Assembly (NCBI GenBank): GCA_030665705.1
Contig: DAOUZG010000127.1
Span: forward strand, 1-5,917
DNA length: 5,917 bases
Direction: 5' to 3'
From: Deltaproteobacteria bacterium
GTDB taxonomy: Bacteria > Myxococcota_A > UBA9160 > SZUA-336
Part shown: positions 1-5,151 of the stretch, piece by piece
Layout: every line of letters begins with the position of its first letter
Numbering within the stretch: position 1 is the first letter of the stretch
Program-made: the position numbers and the translations under genes
The notes under the pieces: generated by a model
Seen by the model: only the letters and a program-made list of their open reading frames with translations
Told to the model about the DNA's origin: nothing
The model's database searches: none

Positions 1-29
1 GCGCCGTCGTGAGCCCGGGCCGGGTTTGC

Positions 30-308
30 CTAGATCGCCACGACCGCGGCGATGCCGGGAAACACGCGTCTGAGGTGTGGCTCGACGACGAAGCGCATCG
101 TCATCTCGGCCGATGGACAGCCCGAACAGGCCCCCTGAAGCGTGACTACCACCGTGCCGTCGTCCTCGACGGAGGCGAGCTCGACGTTCCCACCGTCGGC
201 TGCAAGCCCCGGTCGGATCTGGTCGAGAGCCGCCCGTACCTTCGCAGGGGAGGGGACAGATGGGTCCACGTTGAAGTGTCCTGGGCCTTCTCGTAGGCTT
301 CTGGCCAT
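30..308 (-). CDS. NifU-like C-terminal-domain Fe-S cluster scaffold/carrier protein
   Basis: A 92-residue protein made almost entirely of one NifU C-terminal (Nfu) domain. After about 20 less conserved residues it shows VRAALDQIRPGLAADGGNVEL (residues 24-44), the usual opening helix and DGG turn, then GACSGCPSAEMTM with the CxxC pair C61 and C64, which in this family bind a 4Fe-4S cluster between two monomers. Known family role: cytoplasmic assembly or delivery of Fe-S clusters to target enzymes. The ATG at 306-308 gives a start that shares bases with the ATG of the divergent moaD-moaE gene. A GTG at 267-269 (residue 14) with an AGGA nine bases upstream is a plausible alternative and would give a 79-residue protein, nearer the size of stand-alone Nfu domains. 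Family identity is strong; the start is uncertain. It is a stand-alone domain, so the IscU-like and ferredoxin-like parts of full NifU are absent. Confidence 0.88.
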   Translation of the reverse strand: MARSLREGPGHFNVDPSVPSPAKVRAALDQIRPGLAADGGNVELASVEDDGTVVVTLQGACSGCPSAEMTMRFVVEPHLRRVFPGIAAVVAI

Positions 309-966
309 GCGTGTCCACGTCCTGCTGTTTGCCGCTCTGCGAGAGGCAGTCGGAGCTAAGGAGCTCTTTCTTGAGCTGGAAGCGGGCGCTTCGGTGGCGG
401 ACGTGCTCGCCGCACTCGAGTCGGACCATCCCGTGCTCGGCAAGTTCCGAGGGCGCGTCCTCGTGTCGGTCAATCGCGAGCACCGCTCCACGGACGCCCC
501 GCTCAAGGACGGAGACGAGGTCGCCATCCTCCCTCCGGTGAGCGGCGGGTCTGGATCGGTACGGGTGCAGGTGGAGCCCCTCTCGCTCGACGCGTTGCTT
601 ACCGAGGTCCGGAGTCCAGGCTGCGGTGGGATCGTGACCTTTACAGGTGTGGTCCGGGACGTCTCCCGAGACCAGCACATCGACCACCTGGAATACGAGG
701 CCTACGAGCCGATGGCGGTTCGGGAGCTGGAGCGCATTCGGGCGGAGGCGCAGACGCGCTGGCCCAAGGTGCGCCTGGCGGTCGCCCATCGGCTCGGACG
801 CCTCGAGGTGGGGGAGGCTGCGGTCGTCATCGTCGCCGCGGCACCCCATCGGCCCGACGCCTTCGACGCCTGCCGCTACACCATCGACACGCTCAAGAAG
901 ACGGTTCCGATCTGGAAGAAGGAGTTCGGCGAGGAGGGGTCCTGCTGGGTGGAGGAGAACCCTTGA
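307..966 (+). CDS. MoaD-MoaE fusion, molybdopterin synthase (both subunits in one chain)
   Basis: A 219-residue fusion. Residues 1-81 are a MoaD ubiquitin-like beta-grasp domain (MRVHVLLFAALREAVG at the start, LKDGDEVAILPPVSGG at the end). Residues 86-219 are MoaE, with FTGVVRD (112-118), HRLGRLEVGE (161-170) and the active-site stretch LKKTVPIWKKE, whose K197 and K204 align with the two catalytic lysines of E. coli MoaE, followed by the WVEE tail. Together the subunits transfer sulfur from a MoaD C-terminal thiocarboxylate to cyclic pyranopterin monophosphate to make molybdopterin in the cytoplasm. In separate MoaD the Gly-Gly is the very C-terminus; here G80-G81 is internal, as in mycobacterial MoaX, so cleavage after G81 is expected. 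The ATG at 307 begins the MoaD consensus exactly; an in-frame extension upstream would lie antisense to the nifU-like gene and shows no domain. Its stop overlaps the start of the next gene, so the two are very probably co-translated. Confidence 0.93.
   Translation: MRVHVLLFAALREAVGAKELFLELEAGASVADVLAALESDHPVLGKFRGRVLVSVNREHRSTDAPLKDGDEVAILPPVSGGSGSVRVQVEPLSLDALLTEVRSPGCGGIVTFTGVVRDVSRDQHIDHLEYEAYEPMAVRELERIRAEAQTRWPKVRLAVAHRLGRLEVGEAAVVIVAAAPHRPDAFDACRYTIDTLKKTVPIWKKEFGEEGSCWVEENP
951..957 (+). promoter_or_regulatory. Shine-Dalgarno for the TTG-started moaB
   Basis: GGAGGAG lies inside the last codons of the moaD-moaE gene, five bases before the TTG at 963. It is the feature that decides this start: no ATG exists in the conserved N-terminal part of the next gene, and the TTG overlaps the upstream TGA stop in the sequence TTGA. 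Confidence 0.7.
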
Positions 967-1481
967 GTAGGGAGGAGTCCCCCGCCTCCGAACACCGGGC
1001 CTACGCCCCCCGGGCGGTGAGCTGCGCCGTGTTGACGGTGAGCGACAGCCGGACGCCCGAGAGCGACACGAGTGGACAGCTGATCGAACAACAGCTGCTC
1101 GCCGCAGGACACAAGGTCACCGAGCGGCAGGTCGTTCCCGACGAGCCTGATGCGGTTCGCGCGTTTCTCGTGGGCGCGATCGAGCATCCCGAGGTCGATG
1201 CGGCCATCGTCACGGGGGGTAGCGGAGTCGCCCCGCGCGACACGACGCCGGAGGTCGTCGAGCCGCTGCTCGAGAAGACACTTCCGGGCTTTGGGGAGCT
1301 GTTCCGCATGCTCTCATTCCAGGAGGTTGGTCCCGCCGCGCTCCTCTCTCGAGCGTTCGCCGGGACCGCTGGCCGCACGGTGGTGTTTGTACTTCCGGGC
1401 TCTCGTGCGGCGGTGCGCCTCGCGATGGACCGGCTGATCGTTCCGGAGCTCGCGCACATCGTCGGACAGCTCCGCCGCTAA
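963..1481 (+). CDS. moaB: MoaB/Mog-family molybdenum cofactor biosynthesis protein
   Basis: A 172-residue single-domain protein of the MoCF-binding fold. It shows LTVSDSRTPESDTSG (24-38), the cofactor-binding TGGSGVAPRDTTPE (84-97), and LPGFGELFRMLSFQEVGPAALLSRAFAG (107-134), a stretch typical of MoaB, with a closing LPGS (144-147). Family role: binding molybdopterin and, in active members, adenylating it before metal insertion. D60 (VPDE) and D93 (RDTTPE) match the two aspartates important in MogA. E. coli MoaB, considered inactive, has GDQAPE at the second site, so this protein looks more like an active adenylyltransferase. That functional reading is inference. About 18 residues precede the conserved core, so a later start such as the GTG codon of V19 cannot be wholly excluded, but the ribosome-binding site and the 4-bp overlap favour the TTG. 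It is coupled to the molybdopterin synthase fusion upstream. Confidence 0.92.
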   Translation: MSREESPASEHRAYAPRAVSCAVLTVSDSRTPESDTSGQLIEQQLLAAGHKVTERQVVPDEPDAVRAFLVGAIEHPEVDAAIVTGGSGVAPRDTTPEVVEPLLEKTLPGFGELFRMLSFQEVGPAALLSRAFAGTAGRTVVFVLPGSRAAVRLAMDRLIVPELAHIVGQLRR

Positions 1482-1515
1482 ACCGGGCCGGTTCAGCGCC
1501 AACTGGTCCCCTCCG

Positions 1516-2826
1516 ATGGTTGGGGGGATGGGTGGACGGGGCCTCTACGCGCGGCGGATCCTCCGAGGCTCCGCGTTTCTCCTCGCGCTCGTGAGCGGCG
1601 TACTCGTCGGAACCGTAGCCGTCTGGGTCGATCCGGAGGGGCACGCAATCCTCACGGATCGCGAAGGGCCTCCGGTTCCCGGGGCGGTGCCGGCGGGGGT
1701 GGAAGAGCTGACCGGGCGCTGGCAGGGCGACCGGACCACGGGCCTGGGAACCCCGGAGCGTGACTCCAGCTTCCCCGAGGACCGGCTCGCCCGTGAGGTG
1801 CGGGTGGCCCTCGAGGACCTCGACCGGGGGGAGATGAGGGACGCCCTCCCGGTGCTCCGGCGCCTTCACCGGAAGCACCCGGGGCGGCCCGATGTGGCGC
1901 TGGCGTTGGCCGACGTGGAGCGGCGGCGGGGACGGCTGGAAGCGGCGGAGCGGGTCCTCGAGGCGCTGCTCACGACCCCCGCCAAGCTGCATGATCCCTG
2001 GGACTCCCAGGCGAGACGCGCCCTCTCCGAGGTGCGCCAGGAGATCGAGGTGGCCCACCTCGCGGGAAAGCGGGAGGTCCGCTCGGAGGTCAAGAGCGCA
2101 AACTTCCGGCTGACCTACGACCACCGACTCGCGGGACGGGCCTACGGGGACCGAGTGCTCCACCTGCTCGAAGGGGTGCGCGCGGAGCTGGCCGAATCCA
2201 TCGGAAGGACCCTCTCCGCGCCTCTCGACGTCAAGCTCTACACGCGTGCCCAGTACCTCGACGCGCACCGCAGCCGCTTCCCGTTTGCCACCGTTGGTTT
2301 CTACGATGGATCGATCCACCTCGTCACCGCGCGCCATCCCCGAACGGAGCTTCTGGCGCTCCTTACCCACGAGTACGCGCACGCGCTGTTCCGCGACGCG
2401 CTCGGAGGCGACCAGCCCTTCTTCCTGAATGAGGGGATCGCCGAGCGCGAGGAGACGGTCGTGCGCGGTCGGGTGGGGCTCGTACGCGGCGAGTGGTGGA
2501 AGCTCGTCGATGCGATCCGGGCGGGCGAATGGATCCCGCTCGGCAAGCTCGTGCCCGGCTTCGGGGGCCTCGAGGGCAGCCGCGCGCTGCTGGCCTACCT
2601 CGAGTCCCGCGCGGCCGTGCAGCTCCTCGAGGATCGACGCCCCGGCGTGATCGCGCGCTGGCTCTCCCGATGTGGAGAGGGAGACCCCTGGGAGCTCGCG
2701 CTCGTCGAGGAGACCGGGTGGAGCGTGGGGACGCTCGACCGAGCCCTGCGCGCGGAGGTGCTTGCCCGCTTCACCGACGATCCCCTCGGCACTTCTCTCG
2801 GTGCGGGGGCTACTCGCGACCCCTGA
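1516..2826 (+). CDS. Membrane-anchored or secreted HExxH metallopeptidase-like protein (peptidase MA-type) with helical-repeat segment
   Basis: A 436-residue protein. Residues 6-14 are basic and 18-36 form one hydrophobic segment, fitting an uncleaved anchor or signal peptide without a lipobox cysteine, so the rest should be periplasmic. Residues 38-50 (VDPEGHAILTDRE) recall the short DUF4124-type motif near the N-terminus of some exported proteins. Residues about 91-152 are paired helices resembling tetratricopeptide repeats (LRRLHRKHPGRPDVALALADVERRRGRL region). From about 195 the peptidase MA-like region begins (FRLTYD), reaching HEYAH at 285-289 and NEGIAE at 305-310. H285, H289 and E306 would be the zinc ligands and E286 the catalytic base in a gluzincin arrangement. 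Substrate is unknown. The start is uncertain: ATG at 1516 has no clear ribosome-binding site, and ATG at 1528 follows a G-run too closely. It sits 34 bp after moaB and may be co-transcribed, but nothing in it points to molybdenum. Confidence 0.82.
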   Translation: MVGGMGGRGLYARRILRGSAFLLALVSGVLVGTVAVWVDPEGHAILTDREGPPVPGAVPAGVEELTGRWQGDRTTGLGTPERDSSFPEDRLAREVRVALEDLDRGEMRDALPVLRRLHRKHPGRPDVALALADVERRRGRLEAAERVLEALLTTPAKLHDPWDSQARRALSEVRQEIEVAHLAGKREVRSEVKSANFRLTYDHRLAGRAYGDRVLHLLEGVRAELAESIGRTLSAPLDVKLYTRAQYLDAHRSRFPFATVGFYDGSIHLVTARHPRTELLALLTHEYAHALFRDALGGDQPFFLNEGIAEREETVVRGRVGLVRGEWWKLVDAIRAGEWIPLGKLVPGFGGLEGSRALLAYLESRAAVQLLEDRRPGVIARWLSRCGEGDPWELALVEETGWSVGTLDRALRAEVLARFTDDPLGTSLGAGATRDP

Positions 2827-3621
2827 TTACCGTCCTTGGAACTGGGGCTCGCGCCGCTCGATGTAGGCCTTCATCCCCTCGGCGAAGTCCTTCGTGCCGA
2901 ACAGCGGCAGCAGCTGCAGGAAGACGTGGTGGACGTGCTCGTTGAACGCCTGATTCAGGCCCATGCGCATCATCCGCTTTGCGGCCCGAACCGCCAGGGG
3001 CGCGTTGGACGCAATCTCCTCGGCCAGCCCGCGGACCTCCTTCTGCAGGAGCTCATCGGGCACGATGCGGTTGACGAGGCCGAGCTCCAGGCACTCCTGG
3101 GCCGGTAGCGTTCGGCCCGTGAAGATGATCTCGGCAGCACGCGCCCATCCTACGAGCCTCGGCAGGAGCCAGGTTCCGCCGCTCTCCGGAAGGACGCCCC
3201 GGCGTGTGTAGGCGGCTGCGAGCTTCGCGCTCCGCGCCGCGATCCGGAGATCGCAGCCCAGGGCGAGATCCATTCCGTAGCCGGCTGCCCCGCCGTTGAG
3301 CGCACAGATCGTCGGGGTGTCGATCTCGTGGAGAACGTTGGGCGGCGCCTCCCGCAGGTCGAGCTCTCCAGGGTTCCCCGGAATCGCGCCAGCATCTCCG
3401 AGTCCCCGGCCGCTCGCCACGTCTTTCATATCGAGCCCCGAGCAGAAACCGCGCCCCGCACCCGTCAGGATGATGACCCGGACTTCGGGGTCGCGGTCGT
3501 ACTCGATCAGGGCCCGGGAGAGCCCACGAAGCATCTCGATCGAGATCGCGTTGACGCGGTCCGGCCGGTTCAGCGTAATCGTGGCGATCGCCCCGTCCTT
3601 AGAGCTGAGAAGGTCGCCCAC
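2827..3621 (-). CDS. Enoyl-CoA hydratase/isomerase family protein (crotonase fold, PaaG-like active site)
   Basis: A 264-residue crotonase-fold protein of normal family length, acting on an acyl-CoA thioester in the cytoplasm. N-terminal strands AIATITLNRPDRVNAIS (11-27) and VIILTGAGRGFCSGLDMKD (49-67) supply one side of the oxyanion hole; ALNGGAAGYGMDLALGCDLRIA (107-128) supplies the other. The two glutamates of classical hydratases align with D118 and Y138, so ordinary crotonase hydration is doubtful. An acid is instead found at E146 in GVLPESGGTWLLPRLVG, where PaaG-type isomerases carry an acid in a nearly identical context. This suggests isomerisation or another crotonase reaction; the substrate cannot be told. 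The GTG start at 3619-3621 is supported by a strong AGGAGGAG six bases upstream. It is 36 bp downstream of the sigma factor gene in the same direction, and its TAA stop directly abuts the stop of the convergent metallopeptidase gene. Confidence 0.92.
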   Translation of the reverse strand: MGDLLSSKDGAIATITLNRPDRVNAISIEMLRGLSRALIEYDRDPEVRVIILTGAGRGFCSGLDMKDVASGRGLGDAGAIPGNPGELDLREAPPNVLHEIDTPTICALNGGAAGYGMDLALGCDLRIAARSAKLAAAYTRRGVLPESGGTWLLPRLVGWARAAEIIFTGRTLPAQECLELGLVNRIVPDELLQKEVRGLAEEIASNAPLAVRAAKRMMRMGLNQAFNEHVHHVFLQLLPLFGTKDFAEGMKAYIERREPQFQGR

Positions 3622-3627
3622 TATCTG

Positions 3628-3635
3628 CTCCTCCT
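3628..3635 (-). promoter_or_regulatory. Shine-Dalgarno for the GTG-started crotonase gene
   Basis: AGGAGGAG on the minus strand, six bases before the GTG start at 3619-3621. It is the best ribosome-binding site in the window, lies in the 36-bp gap after the sigma factor gene, and settles the start despite the non-ATG codon. Confidence 0.8.
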
Positions 3636-3657
3636 GCGTTGGCTGGGGTGTCCCGAG

Positions 3658-4545
3658 CTACTCGTCGGGGGCCCAGTAGTCGAAGTCGACTAGGTTCTCC
3701 TTCAGGTAGTCACGGAGCTTCCGGACCAGTCGAGCTTCGATCTGCCGGACTCGCTCCCGCGTCAGCTCAAACTCCTTTCCGATCTCCTGCAGCGTCCGCG
3801 GCTCCTCCGCAAGGATGCGATCCCGCAGGATGCGCAGCTCCCTTTTATCGATATTCGTGGTGAACTTCTCGACCTGCTCGAGGAGGGTCGTCCGAAGATC
3901 CTCGCGACTGACCTCCCCCTCGACGGATTCCTCGCCCCCATCGAGGAGGTCGCCCAAGCTGGCCGCACCGGGTTCAGAGGAGATCGGGGCATCCAGCGAG
4001 AGGTCCGACTGCGAGAGGCGCCTCTCGAAGTCCACGACGTCCTGTTCCTCGACGTCGAGCCGCTCGGCGAGCAGCTTCGGCTCCGGGCGAAAGCCCGCGC
4101 TCTCGAGCTCGCGCTTTGCGCGGTTCAGCTGGAAGAAGAGCTTCCGCTCCGCGCGGGTCGTCCCCACCCGGACCGTCCGAATGTTGTCGATCAGATACTT
4201 GAGGAGGTAGGCGCGGATCCAGTACGCGGCGTAGGAAGAGAACTTTACCCCGCGGTAGGGGTCATAGCGCCGAACGGCCTGCACGAGACCGACGTTTCCC
4301 TCCTGAATCAGATCCAGCAGGTTCGTCCAGACCCGCCGGTAGTCCATGGCGATTTTCACCACCAGGCGCAGGTTGCCGAGAACGAGCTTCTCGGCGGCCT
4401 CGGGATCACCGTGCTCCCGCACACGGATCGCCAGCTCGCGCTCCTCGTCGCGTGAGAGCAGCGAATACTGGCGGATCTCCGCCAGATAGCGGGCAACCGG
4501 GTCCTGGGGGACAAGCGCCGGCTCACGTGGGGGCGCCTGGGCCAT
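3658..4545 (-). CDS. rpoH: RpoH-type (sigma-32 family) RNA polymerase sigma factor
   Basis: A 295-residue group 3 sigma factor. Region 1.2 is at about 15-45 (DPVARYLAEIRQYSLLSRDEE). Region 2 spans about 50-125, with the core-binding stretch DLIQEGNVGLVQAV (78-91) and the promoter-melting and -10-reading stretch YDPYRGVKFSSYAAYWIRAYL (94-114). Just after it, ERKLFFQLNR (133-142) closely matches the RpoH box (QRKLFFNLR in E. coli sigma-32), which separates this family from vegetative and stationary-phase sigmas; no long region 1.1 or non-conserved insert is present. Region 4 holds the helix-turn-helix TLQEIGKEFELTRERVRQIEA (251-271) that reads the -35 element. Known role of the family: directing polymerase to heat-shock or other stress promoters. 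The lineages suggested here often have several RpoH-like paralogues, so a specific heat-shock role is inferred. The ATG start has no good ribosome-binding site; 38 bp separate it from the cytochrome c gene upstream. Confidence 0.92.
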   Translation of the reverse strand: MAQAPPREPALVPQDPVARYLAEIRQYSLLSRDEERELAIRVREHGDPEAAEKLVLGNLRLVVKIAMDYRRVWTNLLDLIQEGNVGLVQAVRRYDPYRGVKFSSYAAYWIRAYLLKYLIDNIRTVRVGTTRAERKLFFQLNRAKRELESAGFRPEPKLLAERLDVEEQDVVDFERRLSQSDLSLDAPISSEPGAASLGDLLDGGEESVEGEVSREDLRTTLLEQVEKFTTNIDKRELRILRDRILAEEPRTLQEIGKEFELTRERVRQIEARLVRKLRDYLKENLVDFDYWAPDE

Positions 4546-4556
4546 GCGCTAACGAT

Positions 4557-4575
4557 ACCCCGGCCCCGGCCGGGT
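4557..4575 (-). other. GC-rich inverted repeat between the cytochrome c stop and the rpoH start
   Basis: On the minus strand ACCCGGC and GCCGGGGT can pair (seven pairs with one bulged G) around a four-base loop. The element ends 11 bases before the sigma factor ATG and has no following T-run, so it is not a convincing intrinsic terminator. It could act as an mRNA structure near the sigma factor start, or be chance in GC-rich DNA. Confidence 0.3.
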
Positions 4576-4583
4576 GTCTTGCG

Positions 4584-5009
4584 CTACTGTGCCGAGACCG
4601 CTGTGCCTTTCAGGCTTCGGATGAACCGGAGCACGTTCCAGCGATCGTTCTCGGAGAGGATGGCACCCCACGGCGTCATCAGGGGGGAGCCGCCCCTCGC
4701 GGCCGCGCCGCCGGTGATCACCTCGAAGAGCTCCTGGTCGTTGCTGGCGTACTTGAACTCTCCCTTGACGAAATCACGAGGAGGCGGCTGCAGCGTGACG
4801 CCGACCGGCCCCTTGCCGTCTCCCTTGTCGCCGTGGCACGGCAAGCAGTAAAGGTTGTAAACCTGCTTACCCTTCACGGGGTCACCCTTCGCAACCGATG
4901 CGACCTTCTCGCCCGCCGCCGCATCCGCATTGGCGGCTGATTCCGTGAGCACGAAAGCCGCTCCACCGAGCAGCAACGCGGCCAACCCAAACGTCGTTAC
5001 CGTTCGCAT
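4584..5009 (-). CDS. Exported monohaem cytochrome c
   Basis: A 141-residue protein from the ATG at 5007-5009. It opens with a short basic start and a hydrophobic segment (TFGLAALLLGGAAFVL), a Sec signal peptide with probable cleavage in the ANADAAA region, placing it in the periplasm. The mature part is a class I-like cytochrome c domain: GDPVKGKQVYNLYCLPCHGDKGDGKGP contains the CxxCH haem site (C55, C58, H59 from this start), and SPLMTPWG provides M111 as the likely sixth ligand, followed by the C-terminal helix NDRWNVLRFIRSL. Role: one-electron carrier; partners are not shown by the neighbours. A GTG-initiated form seven residues longer is possible, but the ATG has GGAGGA five bases upstream and gives a cleaner signal peptide. 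A possible promoter with repeated dyads lies upstream, and the sigma factor gene follows after 38 bp. Confidence 0.93.
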   Translation of the reverse strand: MRTVTTFGLAALLLGGAAFVLTESAANADAAAGEKVASVAKGDPVKGKQVYNLYCLPCHGDKGDGKGPVGVTLQPPPRDFVKGEFKYASNDQELFEVITGGAAARGGSPLMTPWGAILSENDRWNVLRFIRSLKGTAVSAQ

Positions 5010-5014
5010 ACCAT

Positions 5015-5020
5015 TCCTCC
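5015..5020 (-). promoter_or_regulatory. Shine-Dalgarno for the cytochrome c gene
   Basis: GGAGGA on the minus strand, five bases before the ATG at 5007-5009. It decides between this ATG and the in-frame GTG seven codons upstream at 5028-5030, which would place the ribosome-binding site inside the gene. Confidence 0.75.
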
Positions 5021-5071
5021 GAAATGCCACGATGAACCCGGGATCGCCCTCGCGCGCCGAGAGTCGAGCAA

Positions 5072-5098
5072 CCTATACACGAGGCCCCCCGCTGTCAA
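5072..5098 (-). promoter_or_regulatory. Possible sigma-70-type promoter for the cytochrome c gene
   Basis: Reading the minus strand, a perfect TTGACA (5093-5098) is followed after 15 bases by TATAGG (5072-5077). The -35 is ideal, the -10 matches four of six bases, and the spacer is two bases short of the optimum. Transcription would start near 5065, giving a leader of about 55 bases. The -35 is part of the tandem dyad repeat, so a protein bound there would compete with polymerase. This is a prediction from sequence only. Confidence 0.35.
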
Positions 5099-5135
5099 AG
5101 GCTTTGACCTCGCGCTGTCAAAGGCTTTGACCTCG
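5090..5135. repeat. Perfect tandem 23-bp direct repeat, each unit carrying a 15-bp dyad
   Basis: Two identical 23-bp units (5090-5112 and 5113-5135) lie head to tail between the aminopeptidase stop and the cytochrome c start. Each contains GTCAAAGGCTTTGAC (5094-5108 and 5117-5131), a palindrome with 7-bp arms around one central base. The centres are 23 bp apart, a little over two helical turns, so two bound dimers would sit on nearly the same DNA face. The facing arms of adjacent units also form a second dyad, CTTTGAC-N8-GTCAAAG. The one-base centre makes an RNA hairpin poor, which favours a DNA-binding site or a simple duplication. No known operator was recognised. Confidence 0.85.
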
Positions 5136-5151
5136 GACGTGGCAAGGACCT

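Noticed and set aside
309..680. N-terminal extension of the nifU-like protein to a start near 680
   Set aside because: The extra residues are antisense to the MoaD domain, are Ser/Arg/Thr-rich and unlike any Nfu N-terminus; the ATG at 306-308 or the GTG at 267-269 fits the family size.
1481..1493. Intrinsic terminator after moaB
   Set aside because: AACCG-GGC-CGGTT gives only five pairs and no T-run follows; the next gene begins 34 bp after the moaB stop, so read-through is more likely.
1210..2382. Long open frame (390 codons) on the minus strand across the moaB end and the metallopeptidase gene
   Set aside because: It is antisense to two genes with clear family motifs, is rich in Arg, Pro and Gly, shows no domain, and is typical of stop-poor complementary frames in GC-rich DNA.
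3328..3693. Plus-strand open frames opposite the crotonase and sigma factor ends
   Set aside because: They overlap two well supported minus-strand genes, have low-complexity composition and no ribosome-binding site of note.
5010..5030. GTG start seven codons upstream for the cytochrome c gene
   Set aside because: The strong GGAGGA lies between this GTG and the ATG at 5007-5009, and the shorter form has a more normal signal peptide.
5090..5135. CRISPR array
   Set aside because: Only two units, directly adjacent with no spacer, and no cas genes nearby.
5090..5135. Intrinsic terminator of the aminopeptidase gene
   Set aside because: The dyads have a one-base centre that cannot form a stable loop and there is no T-run after either copy.
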